From contig NZ_CP047080.1 in NCBI RefSeq assembly GCF_030408595.1, positions 1 to 51,829 of the forward strand: a DNA stretch of 51,829 nt. The letters run 5' to 3'. The stretch is from Corynebacterium canis. GTDB lineage: Bacteria > Actinomycetota > Actinomycetes > Mycobacteriales > Mycobacteriaceae. The notes beneath the pieces were generated by a model. The model ran no database searches. It was given only the letters and a program-made list of their open reading frames with translations, and was not told where the DNA came from. The translations under genes were made by a program, and so were the position numbers. This document shows, one piece after another, positions 44,187-51,584 of the stretch; within the stretch, counting starts at the first letter, position 1, and the number at the start of each line of letters is the position of its first letter.

Positions 44187-45782
44187 ATGACTACATTGCG
44201 AACCCCCACCGCGCTGGACCAAGCCGCCGAAGCGTACGTGCACGACCTAGCGGCGCTGATACCCATCGAGGCCACCGCGTGGGGCATCGCCGGCTATGAC
44301 GGCGAATTGCAGGATTTCAGCCCCGAGCACTATGCGGCGGTGACGGAACGCACGCGGCGGATGCTGCGAGATGTGGACGCGCTGGCCGGGGAGGACGACG
44401 CCGTGACCGCAGCCGTGATGCGCGACCGGCTCGGCGTGGCGGTGGCGCTGGATGAGCGCGGCGAAAAGCTGCGGAGCCTGAACAATATCGCCTCCCCGGT
44501 GCAGGAGATCCGGGATTCCCTGCTGCTGATGCCCTCCGGCGATGCGGTGCGGCAGCGTCTAGGGAAGGTGCCGGCGGCGGTGGCGGGGTATCGGGAATCC
44601 CTGCGGCTCGCGGCTTCCCAGGGGCAGGTTTCCGCACAACGCCAGATCGGGCAACTATTGCAGCAGCTCGATGCTTTGATCGAGGGCACCATGCTCGATG
44701 ATTTGCTCGAAACCCCCGCCCCGGAAATAGCGCAAGCCAAACAAGCGTTCGGGGAGCTTGCCGAGTGGTTGCGCACGGAACTCGCCCCGCAAGCCCCCGC
44801 AATAGACGCCGTGGGCCGCGACCGCTACGAGCTGTTTTCCCACGAATTTGTTGGCGCCCGGGTGGACCTTGACGAAGCCTACGAGTGGGGACTCGACCGC
44901 CTTACCGAAATCATTGCCCAGCAGCGCGAATGCGCCCACGAATTGTATGGTCCGGGGGTGGACGTTGCGGAAGCCATCGCACGGCTAGACGGGGAGGAAC
45001 GCTACACGCTGCGCGGCGTCGATAAGCTGCGGGCGTGGATGCAAGGCGTGGCCGATCAAGCCATCGCCGAGCTGGAAGGCACCCACTTTGAAATCCCCGC
45101 TCAAATGCGCACCATTGAATGCTGCATCGACCCCGCGGGCACCGGCGGTATTTTCTATACCCCGCCCGCGGAGGACTTCTCGCGCCCGGGCCGCATGTGG
45201 TGGTCCGTCCCGCCCAGCGAAGATACGTTCCATACCTGGAAGGAGCTGACCACCGTCTACCACGAGGGTGTACCCGGCCACCACTTGCAGCTAGGCGTGG
45301 CCATGTGCGAGCGCGATCGATTGAACCTGTGGCGGCGCGTCGCCTGCTGGAATTCCGGCCATGGCGAAGGCTGGGCGTTATACGCGGAGGCCCTGATGGC
45401 GGAGCTCGGCTACCTCGACGACCCCGGCTTCCGCATGGGGCTTTTCGACGCCCAACGGCTCCGCGCCGCCCGTGTAGTGCTGGATATCGGCGTGCACCTG
45501 TCTAAACAGACCCCGGAGGGCGGGCAGTGGTCCTTCGAGTACGCCCGCGATTTCCTGCGCAAGCATGCGGCCATGAGCGACGCCAACCTTAACTTTGAGC
45601 TGCACCGCTATTTCGGGTGGCCGGGCCAGGCGCCCTCCTACGCCCTCGGCCAGCGCCTATGGCAGGAATTGCGTGACGACGCCCTGGCTGCCGGACGCAC
45701 CGCCGCAGAGTTCCACGCCGCGGCGCTGGCGGAGGGTTCTATTCCCATGGAGATCCTGCGGCGGGTGGTTTTGGCCGGTTAG
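44187..45782 (+). CDS. DUF885 family peptidase-like protein
   Basis: The 531-residue protein matches DUF885, a zinc-metallopeptidase-like family. The metal-binding motif is YHEGVPGHHLQLG near residue 357 (HExxxxH spacing variant), with GHGEGWALYAE near 392 supplying the third ligand. No signal peptide is present, suggesting a cytoplasmic enzyme. Start is ATG 44187 behind TACAAT with no ribosome-binding site. No partner gene indicates its substrate. It is followed by a long gene-poor region. Confidence 0.88.
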   Translation: MTTLRTPTALDQAAEAYVHDLAALIPIEATAWGIAGYDGELQDFSPEHYAAVTERTRRMLRDVDALAGEDDAVTAAVMRDRLGVAVALDERGEKLRSLNNIASPVQEIRDSLLLMPSGDAVRQRLGKVPAAVAGYRESLRLAASQGQVSAQRQIGQLLQQLDALIEGTMLDDLLETPAPEIAQAKQAFGELAEWLRTELAPQAPAIDAVGRDRYELFSHEFVGARVDLDEAYEWGLDRLTEIIAQQRECAHELYGPGVDVAEAIARLDGEERYTLRGVDKLRAWMQGVADQAIAELEGTHFEIPAQMRTIECCIDPAGTGGIFYTPPAEDFSRPGRMWWSVPPSEDTFHTWKELTTVYHEGVPGHHLQLGVAMCERDRLNLWRRVACWNSGHGEGWALYAEALMAELGYLDDPGFRMGLFDAQRLRAARVVLDIGVHLSKQTPEGGQWSFEYARDFLRKHAAMSDANLNFELHRYFGWPGQAPSYALGQRLWQELRDDALAAGRTAAEFHAAALAEGSIPMEILRRVVLAG

Positions 45783-45853
45783 TGGGGAAGCTTGGGGGCG
45801 GGGGTCGGGGTGTGGGTCTCGCGTAGTTGCTGAGAGCTGCTGCGCGCTTTGAT

Positions 45854-45880
45854 TGCTATAATCTATTTCTGTGCACAGAA
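45854..45880 (+). promoter_or_regulatory. Consensus extended -10 promoter with overlapping palindrome
   Basis: TGCTATAAT (45854-45862) is a perfect extended -10. The 14-bp palindrome TTCTGTGCACAGAA (45867-45880) covers the expected transcript start. Such an arrangement looks like a repressor-controlled promoter. No annotated gene is downstream except the small ORF at 45871. Confidence 0.5.
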
Positions 45881-46011
45881 TTACTTTGCAATCTCTGGGG
45901 CGGGGGCCTGGGCTGGAAGTGTGCGCATGGCGCGCGGCGCTCGTCGAACACCCGAGCTTTTGGTGTCATGTCCGGCTAATGAACGTGCAGGAAATAACCG
46001 AAAACGTTTGA
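45871..46011 (+). CDS. Possible leaderless small ORF (46 aa)
   Basis: A GTG at 45871 lies 8 nt after a perfect TATAAT, the same spacing as the other leaderless genes in this window, and opens a 46-codon frame ending in TGA at 46009-46011. The product would start MHRITLQSLGRGPG and contain two Cys and several Trp and His. No family is recognised, and it lacks a membrane helix or signal. Alternatively the promoter makes a non-coding RNA. Confidence 0.3.
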   Translation: MHRITLQSLGRGPGLEVCAWRAALVEHPSFWCHVRLMNVQEITENV

Positions 46012-46728
46012 CTTGATTCGCGCCTATTTTCGCATCGATGTTGGGGCTTGGGGAGGCTATTTCGGCGGCTTGATGGCGATCGTTATCCCTAGGAAATCGT
46101 GTGGCCTGGGCTGGGCTTCCTAGGCTTGCGCTTGGGGTTTTCCGGCTGGGCTCGCATTGGGTTTGTGTTGCCAAAGGTATTGGTGTAGCTACCGGCGCAG
46201 CATTGGATATTGGAAGCCGCAACTCGGGGTGGCTCGAAAGGGAGAGCTATTTGCTTTGTAATCGTTGGGAATTTTCGGCGAGATTGCGGATGTGGAAACA
46301 ATGGGATTCGAACGGGAATCGCCTGATTTGTTCAATGAAGAAAACCCTAAGACGAATCTTACTTTAACTTCAATGGAAGCGTAATATAAGCTGTGGAGTA
46401 GGGTTTTTGGGCTTTTGCCAAGCGCATTTCTATTTGCATATTGGCGCCGCCGAAATGAATTGGGATCACCGTTAAGGAGCCAAATAATTGTAGCGCGCAA
46501 CATTAATCGCTGTTTCTTTTGTAGTTGTGCAATTGCGCCAATGTGAACCAAGCTCGCCACGGACATGTAGTGATTTTGCTGCAGTGAGCGAGTGTGTGGT
46601 TGAGTTTGTGTGGCGGCTCCAATGGCACTGGGCGCTATCGGAGCCGCTAACCTGAGGGCCGTGTATGGGCCGCCGCAACCCCCTGATGCGGCGACCCTGC
46701 AACTGGAAACGGCAGGTAGGCATAATGA

Positions 46729-46769
46729 AATGCCCTCTTACCAAAGCGATGCTTGGTTTCGAGGGCATT
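46729..46769 (-). terminator. Stem-loop downstream of the small peptide genes
   Basis: AATGCCCTC and GAGGGCATT pair across a loop that itself contains complementary ACCAA/TTGGT. On the minus strand the stem is followed by TCATTATG. It lies about 70 nt after the stop of the peptide at 46839, so it could end that transcript. Confidence 0.45.
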
Positions 46770-46838
46770 GGGAATAGCCAGTATCCTGCGGATACAAGCC
46801 TCGTTCTCTGCCGGGGACTTCCCGACAGCTCCCGAAAA

Positions 46839-46904
46839 CTAGTCCAGCAGGTCCAGAACCAGGTCCCAGAAGGTGTCAAGAAGGTTGTAGGAGAGATCAA
46901 ACAT
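46839..46904 (-). CDS. Small acidic amphipathic peptide A (21 aa)
   Basis: A 21-codon minus-strand gene begins at ATG 46904 and ends with TAG at 46839-46841. It starts MFDLSYN, has TFWD at 11-14 and ends LDLLD. Acidic residues fall at 3, 10, 14, 18 and 21, with Asn at 7, all on one face of an alpha helix; the other face is Leu/Phe/Trp/Val. Net charge is about -5. GAAAGG lies about 11 nt upstream. It lacks a signal peptide and cysteines. A paralogue lies 148 nt upstream at 47053. The family is unknown; short amphipathic peptides include corynebacterial porin subunits and phenol-soluble modulins, but no relation is shown. Confidence 0.65.
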   Translation of the reverse strand: MFDLSYNLLDTFWDLVLDLLD

Positions 46905-46939
46905 CGGAGATGATCCTTTCGAGTTTTGAGTTTAGGTGT

Positions 46940-47045
46940 GCTACTTAGGTCCTAGCGGAGCCTAGCTTTGCTAGGGCATCACGCCAGTTCTTAAGTAGCC
47001 GCTTTAGGAAGCTTCAGAGTCCAGTGCCTGAAGGATTCAGGCGCT
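46940..47045 (-). ncRNA. Structured inter-peptide RNA segment
   Basis: Three stems lie between the two peptide genes. GCTACTTA (46940-46947) pairs with TAAGTAGC (46992-46999). Nested inside is CCTAGC-TTT-GCTAGG (46961-46975). Just after peptide B is AGTGCCTGAA-GGA-TTCAGGCGCT (47023-47045), with one wobble pair. In the minus-strand transcript they would fold between the genes, giving attenuation, stability or access control for peptide A. Folding is inferred from complementarity. Confidence 0.45.
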
Positions 47046-47052
47046 GCATCGA

Positions 47053-47118
47053 CTAGTCGAGAATGTCGAGGATGAAGTCCCAGAAGGTGTACAGAACGTT
47101 GTAGGAGAGGTCGAACAT
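47053..47118 (-). CDS. Small acidic amphipathic peptide B (21 aa)
   Basis: A 21-codon minus-strand gene begins at ATG 47118, with GAAAGGAAAGAG just upstream, and ends at 47053. It shares MFDLSYN, TFWD at 11-14 and LDILD with peptide A; 16 of 21 residues are identical. Of ten codon differences, five are synonymous and the rest mostly conservative (Leu/Val, Leu/Phe, Val/Ile, Leu/Ile), plus Asp10 to Tyr. This is the pattern of two conserved coding paralogues. Net charge is about -4. It is probably cotranscribed with peptide A. Long region upstream (47119-47354) shows no other gene. Confidence 0.65.
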   Translation of the reverse strand: MFDLSYNVLYTFWDFILDILD

Positions 47119-47354
47119 CTCTTTCCTTTCTCGTGAGCATCGGTGAGCCGGTAACCATCTTGGCAGACGCTCGAGTTTCGCGTCAACCCGATGGGGTGAG
47201 AACTGACTTCGGCGGGGTATCTAAGAACTCGTATGAGGTTTGAAGCGGGCCTTAATTCAAGTCGAACGCTTGAGTAGTTTCCGCCATTCGAACCATCGCA
47301 GAGCACTTCTGATTCCTGCCTTCGATTGCAACTTTAACGCTAAGAATTCCCTGT

Positions 47355-47375
47355 AAAAACCCCCAAAAGTGGGGG
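47355..47375 (-). terminator. Minus-strand terminator
   Basis: CCCCC and GGGGG pair across a short loop; on the minus strand the stem is followed by TTTTT. It would stop transcription entering the peptide region from above 47380, insulating the peptide transcript. The transcript it serves is not identified. Confidence 0.65.
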
Positions 47376-47707
47376 CGTAATGAATAGAGCGTCTTTTACG
47401 ATATGGAGGGTAAGGGGGTGTGTTGCGTCATATAGGAAGGAAGCGGATATTCCCATTATGCGAGCATTTTGGCCCGCTAATCAAGGCCGCAGTTTTTATT
47501 CGCAATCTCATTTCTGTATTTTTCGCCCAAACCTGAGAGATTTCACGGTTTCAGCAGCGTAACGGCAGGTTTTTCAGGAGCAACAAGGTTCCCCCACCGG
47601 AGGTAGCGTTCGGGGGTGGTGGGGCATTGATTCTGTCCATTGATTCGGGAGCTTTCTGGCGTCCGCACGGTCGCCGCGCACGTCGGCCGTAGGCGGTCAC
47701 TGGCCGT

Positions 47708-47713
47708 TATTCT
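47708..47713 (+). promoter_or_regulatory. -10 element of leaderless TSUP gene
   Basis: TATTCT ends 7 nt before the ATG at 47721, with no ribosome-binding site. Confidence 0.45.
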
Positions 47714-47720
47714 TAGCCAT

Positions 47721-48449
47721 ATGGAATGGGTGTTCGTAGGAGCGATTATCGCCGGTTGGGTGGATGCGGTGATCGGGGGTGGGGGGCTCGTGCTTATCCC
47801 ACTATTGATGTCTGCTGGCCTGTCACCGACGATGGCGCTCGGTACAAACAAGCTCGCAGGGTGCCTAGGAACCTTTACCGCTACCGTCACCTTGGCGCGC
47901 AGGATCGGCTCCCCACCTGCGGTTTTGCGCTATATTCCGGTGGCGCTGTGCTGTTCGGGATTGGGGGCGAGCGTTGCGAGCCTGCTTTCGGCCGCCGTGA
48001 TGCGCCCGCTGGTCATTGGGTTATTGCTGGTAACCGGCGTTTTTGTGGCGCTACGCCCGGGATTCGGCACGGCGGGTGAAGGGGTCACGCGCCGGCGCCC
48101 AGTGCTGATGCTGGTGATCGCCGGGATCATCGGATTTTACGATGGCATTTTTGGCCCAGGCACCGGAATGTTCCTGATCATGGGTTTTACCGCGCTGCTC
48201 ACGGGCGATTTCTTGCGCTCTGCTGTCTACGCAAAAGTGGTCAACGTCTCCACCAATGTCGGCGCCCTGATTGTGTTCGGTTTCACAGGTCAGGTTTGGT
48301 GGGAGCTGGGCTTGGGGCTGGCGGTAGCCACCGTGATCGGCGCACAACTCGGGGCTCGGACCGTGCTCAGCGGAGGGGCGAAGCTCGTTCGCTACGCCCT
48401 GCTCATTATGGTTGTGGTATTAGTCACAAGGCTGGTGTTTAGCGGCTAG
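47721..48449 (+). CDS. TSUP (TauE/SafE) family sulfite/anion exporter
   Basis: A 242-residue membrane protein with eight hydrophobic segments and the TSUP signatures: VDAVIGGGGLVLIPLLMSAGLSP near the start, ALGTNKLAG around residues 36-44, and in the second half GFYDGIFGPGTGMFLIMGF. TSUP proteins export sulfite or other organosulfur compounds. The start is ATG 47721; a longer frame from 47640 would add a non-membrane leader. It overlaps the convergent hrpB gene by 11 nt. Confidence 0.9.
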   Translation: MEWVFVGAIIAGWVDAVIGGGGLVLIPLLMSAGLSPTMALGTNKLAGCLGTFTATVTLARRIGSPPAVLRYIPVALCCSGLGASVASLLSAAVMRPLVIGLLLVTGVFVALRPGFGTAGEGVTRRRPVLMLVIAGIIGFYDGIFGPGTGMFLIMGFTALLTGDFLRSAVYAKVVNVSTNVGALIVFGFTGQVWWELGLGLAVATVIGAQLGARTVLSGGAKLVRYALLIMVVVLVTRLVFSG

Positions 48450-50682
48450 CGCGGGTGGTAGCGGCCGTCGCCGTGGCGGCCCACGGGTCCTCCGGCCACG
48501 GGTGCTTGGGGTACCTGCCGCGCATTTCTTTACGCACCTCCGCATAGGGTCCAGCCCAGAAGCTGCGCAGGTCGCTCGTGATGGCAAGCGGCCGCCCGGC
48601 GGGTGAAAGGAGGTGGAATTGCACGCGCTGGCCCGCGATACGTGGCGATTCGGCCAAACCGAAACATTCCTGAAGTTTCACGGCGACCACGGCCCGTTCG
48701 GCGCTGTACGTCACCTTGTGTCTGCGGCCGCTCGACACGGTGAGGTGCGTGGGTACCTCCGCGTCGAATGTGGCCACCAGATCCCAGGGGATAAGGTTGC
48801 GCAGGTTCACGGAAAGGTCAGGGTTTAGCCATTCCGCGAGTCGTGCGTGCAGGGCGTTCTGGTCCACCGCCGGCCAGGGAGCGCCGAGCTGCGCGTGGAG
48901 ATAGGCAAGCCGCTCACGGATGCGTTGTTGATCCTCGGGCAAGGGGAGAGTGCCCGCACGGTAGCCAGCCGCGACGGCGTCCCACCGAGTGCGCGCGTCC
49001 AGCGGTACCGGGGTGGCGGATAGTTCAATGGCACCGGCTTTTCGAATACGACGTCCCTGCACCCGGCCTTGCTCGTCCAGCTCGGCGACCGTTTCTTCCG
49101 CGACACCCAAAATGCGGAGCGCGTCCTTCTCGGCCAAGGGATATGCCTTGTGGACTTTGGCCGCATCGCCGGACCTGGTCACCTCGGCGATCGCCAGCCA
49201 ATCACCATGTGGATTCGTGATGTTGGCGCGGGTGCCGGAGGCGAGCAGCACTGTATTCTCATTGAGGCGTTTGGCAATACGTTCGGGGAAGGCAAGGGCG
49301 GTCACCAGTGCGAAGGCGTCTGCGCCGGTATCCGGGTGGGAGTCGATAAAACGTTCAAACCGGCGGGCCTCGCTCGGGTCCCCATAGGCGAGGGTGGCCA
49401 CGGCGCGGGCGGCGGCGCGGGAACCTACGGCAGGGGCGGCGTCGATAAGCGCGCGGGTGAGGCGAGGATCGGCCGGCATGCGTGCCAAGCGGCGGCCGAG
49501 ATCGGTAACGCGACCATCGTGAAGGGCGCCGAGCTGGGTGAGCGTGGCGCGGGCGGAGGCTAAGGCGGCGGCGGGCGGGGCGTTGATAAGTTCGAGCGGG
49601 CCCCAGCATGCCATCAGGAGCGCTGCTTGGGTGAGGTCGCAGGTGTGAATCTCCGGGGTGATATGTGGGCTGAAGTGCTGGAACTCCCGCTCGGAATAGC
49701 ACCGGATCACGGTGCCGGGGCCCTCGCGGCCAGCCCGTCCGGCGCGCTGCTCGGCTTGCGAACGCGTGCACGATTCGGTGACAAGGCCCGTCATGCCGCG
49801 GGCGGTGTCGCGGCGTGGTACGCGGGCAAGCCCGGCGTCGATTACCACGCGCACGCCGGGGACGGTCACGGAGGATTCGGCAATGCCCGTGGCCACCACG
49901 ATGCGGTACCCCTCCACAAACGCCGCGTCCTGTTCGGCTGGGGATTGGCGGCCATGCAACGGCACCGCCACAGCGCCCAGCTTTTCGCACACATAATTCA
50001 CCTCGCGCACGCCCGGCAGAAACACTAAGGTCGCATCTTTGTGCCCCGTAGCCTGGGCGCACACGTGATCGAGAAACGCGCGGGAGGTGCGGAGACGGTC
50101 GGCGGCGGGAGCGTAATGCACGGCAACCGGGTGCGTCACCGCGGGCGTTGTTACGATGGGCGCGTGCAGGAACTCCGCGAAACGCTGCGCATCAACGGTG
50201 GCGGACATGGCCACCACGCGGAAGTCATCGTCGCGGAGCTGGCGCAACTCGGCCAGCATCGCCAACGCAAGGTCGGAATCCAACTGCCGCTCGTGGACCT
50301 CGTCGACCACCACGGCGCGGACGCCCGGAAGTTCCGGGTCGGCGAGCAGGCGGCGCACCAAGATGCCCGGTGTGAGGAACTCCACAGCGCTACCGGGGGT
50401 ATGGTCGCCACGCACGGAATAACCCACCAGCTCCCCAAGTCGAGTGCCGCTCGCCTGAGCCAAACGCCGAGCCGCCGCCCGCACAGCGACGCGACGCGGG
50501 CCGGTGACCAGGATTTTCCCGCCAAAAACGCGATGCAAAAACGGAGGGACGAGCGTGGTTTTGCCCGTGCCGGGAGGTGCCTGCACCACGGCGGCGCCAC
50601 TTTCCGCCAGCGCCACCTCCAATTCGGGCAGCGTGGCCAGGACGGGTAGGTTGGCGCCAATACGGGCAAGATCAAAACTCAT
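48439..50682 (-). CDS. hrpB: ATP-dependent helicase HrpB
   Basis: A DEAH-box helicase of 747 residues. Walker A is PPGTGKTTLVPPFL near 36-50, the DEAH-like box is VDEVHER near 125, and motif VI is QRAGRAGR near 314. The C-terminal half has the HrpB region and the segment ending RYPKHPWPEDPWAATAT. HrpB proteins are widespread; their RNA or DNA substrate is not well defined. It starts at ATG 50682, overlapping the acetyltransferase stop as ATGA, so the two are coupled. It converges on the TSUP gene. Confidence 0.93.
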   Translation of the reverse strand: MSFDLARIGANLPVLATLPELEVALAESGAAVVQAPPGTGKTTLVPPFLHRVFGGKILVTGPRRVAVRAAARRLAQASGTRLGELVGYSVRGDHTPGSAVEFLTPGILVRRLLADPELPGVRAVVVDEVHERQLDSDLALAMLAELRQLRDDDFRVVAMSATVDAQRFAEFLHAPIVTTPAVTHPVAVHYAPAADRLRTSRAFLDHVCAQATGHKDATLVFLPGVREVNYVCEKLGAVAVPLHGRQSPAEQDAAFVEGYRIVVATGIAESSVTVPGVRVVIDAGLARVPRRDTARGMTGLVTESCTRSQAEQRAGRAGREGPGTVIRCYSEREFQHFSPHITPEIHTCDLTQAALLMACWGPLELINAPPAAALASARATLTQLGALHDGRVTDLGRRLARMPADPRLTRALIDAAPAVGSRAAARAVATLAYGDPSEARRFERFIDSHPDTGADAFALVTALAFPERIAKRLNENTVLLASGTRANITNPHGDWLAIAEVTRSGDAAKVHKAYPLAEKDALRILGVAEETVAELDEQGRVQGRRIRKAGAIELSATPVPLDARTRWDAVAAGYRAGTLPLPEDQQRIRERLAYLHAQLGAPWPAVDQNALHARLAEWLNPDLSVNLRNLIPWDLVATFDAEVPTHLTVSSGRRHKVTYSAERAVVAVKLQECFGLAESPRIAGQRVQFHLLSPAGRPLAITSDLRSFWAGPYAEVRKEMRGRYPKHPWPEDPWAATATAATTRASR

Positions 50683-51269
50683 TCAGGGGTGCTTTTCTCC
50701 GCGTCGCGCTGGCGAATCACCCGCGCGGGGTTGCCCACGGCGATGGAATCCGCCGAGATATCGCGCGTCACCACAGCGCCAGCGCCGATGGTGCAGCGAT
50801 CCCCGATTGTCACACCCGGCAGCACGATCACGCCGGCACCCAACCAACAATCCTCGCCGATGCGAATCGGTTGGCCCTTTTCCCACCCTTGCCTGCGGAG
50901 CTCAATATTGTCCACCGGGTGGCCTACGGTGATGAGCTGGCAGTTCGGGCCAAGCAACGTGCGATCTCCGATCACCACCTCGGCGGTGTCCAGCACCGTC
51001 AACCCGGCATTAATAAACACGTCTTTGCCGATGTGGGTGTGCACTCCGTAATCGAAAAACACGGGTGGCAGGAGGCGGAGGCAGGAAGGTGCCGTGCCAA
51101 GCAGGCGTTGCTGGATCTGGGCTTGCTCGCCGCGGGCGAAGCGGGATGTGGCGTTATATTCCTCGCACAGATGCGCGGCCGCTTCGGCGTGGGGGCCAAG
51201 GTGCGGGCTGGCCGGAATGTGCCATTGCCCGCTGGCGAGATCTTCAAGGGTGGCGTCGCGTTCAATCAT
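50679..51269 (-). CDS. maa: Maltose/galactoside O-acetyltransferase
   Basis: A hexapeptide-repeat acetyltransferase of 196 residues. It has the N-terminal Mac domain (GQWHIPASPHLGPHAEAAAHLCEEYN) and the left-handed beta-helix with the LacA-type motif VFFDYGVHTHIGKDVFINAG and the catalytic-His segment LITVGHPVDN, then WLGAGVIVLPGVTIGDRCTIGAGAVVTRDI. It transfers acetyl from acetyl-CoA to sugars. AAAGGA lies 11 nt before the ATG. It overlaps hrpB by 4 nt. Confidence 0.92.
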   Translation of the reverse strand: MIERDATLEDLASGQWHIPASPHLGPHAEAAAHLCEEYNATSRFARGEQAQIQQRLLGTAPSCLRLLPPVFFDYGVHTHIGKDVFINAGLTVLDTAEVVIGDRTLLGPNCQLITVGHPVDNIELRRQGWEKGQPIRIGEDCWLGAGVIVLPGVTIGDRCTIGAGAVVTRDISADSIAVGNPARVIRQRDAEKSTPE

Positions 51270-51338
51270 GGGACCACGTTTCCTTTGCGCGTGGTGTTAG
51301 GGCTTGCTGGTTCGAAATTGTACCTGGGAGGGAAGTTT

Positions 51339-51431
51339 GGTTGTGTGCAGCCGTTGACCTGCGATCGTCCGGATTTTCTTCATTGGGGTGTCCAACGAAG
51401 AATGGAAAGACGAGCTGCGGCGTTTTTGGGC
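51339..51431. repeat. Dispersed hairpin repeat, copy 2
   Basis: A 93-bp segment nearly identical to 41423-41516 (roughly 90% by eye). The stem TTCTTCATTGG with CCAACGAAGAA is longer here. It lies immediately before the tandem repeat and transposase gene. Confidence 0.7.
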
Positions 51432-51446
51432 TGTCATCTCTCAGGA

Positions 51447-51542
51447 CCTTGGTAACAACCTGTTTCATCACCTTGGTGACAACCTGTCTCATGTCCTTGG
51501 TAACAGTCTGTCTCATGGCCTTGGATGCAACGAGTCTCATGA
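51447..51542. repeat. 24-bp tandem repeat, four units
   Basis: Units start at 51447, 51471, 51495 and 51519, each beginning CCTTGG and containing CTCAT or TTCAT near the end; a degenerate fifth unit follows at 51543. The unit length is a multiple of three, so it stays open in several frames. It may be part of a mobile-element border or a decayed repeat protein. Confidence 0.7.
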
Positions 51543-51584
51543 CCGTGGAAACGATTTTGGTGGTGTTCGTTTTCAATTAGGTGC

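Larger units (their letters stand above)
45783..46838. other. Gene-poor region of about 1 kb
   Basis: Except for the small ORF at 45871-46011, I see no supported gene here. Open frames are short, low-complexity or lack start signals. The part from about 46240 to 46560 is noticeably more A/T-rich than the rest of the window, which suggests acquired or decayed DNA. An inverted repeat lies at 46613-46647 (GCGGCTCC / GGAGCCGC) and a minus-strand stem-loop at 46729-46769. Confidence 0.6.
47119..47720. other. Upstream region of the peptide genes and TSUP promoter
   Basis: About 600 bp with no supported gene. It holds the leader of peptide B, a minus-strand terminator at 47355-47375, and, near 47593-47620, CCCCACC/GGTGGGG arms of an inverted repeat. 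The last 15 bp form the TSUP promoter. Confidence 0.5.
51270..51584. other. Repeat-rich intergenic region
   Basis: No supported gene. It contains copy 2 of the dispersed hairpin repeat (51339-51431) and the 24-bp tandem repeats (51447-51542), then the upstream end of a transposase gene. Confidence 0.6.

Noticed and set aside
46300..46325. A TTCGAA-containing stretch resembling a tRNA T arm on the minus strand near 46305
   Set aside because: The stem is not complementary and no cloverleaf can be built around it.
46472..46900. Minus-strand frame of 142 codons overlapping peptide A
   Set aside because: It is in a different frame from the peptide, has no start signal and shows no protein-like conservation pattern.
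47543..47890. Minus-strand 115-codon frame ending ERYLRWGNLVAPEKPAVTLLKP-like
   Set aside because: The last ~40 residues look protein-like, but the rest is antisense to the TSUP gene. A remnant of an insertion element is possible but cannot be shown here.
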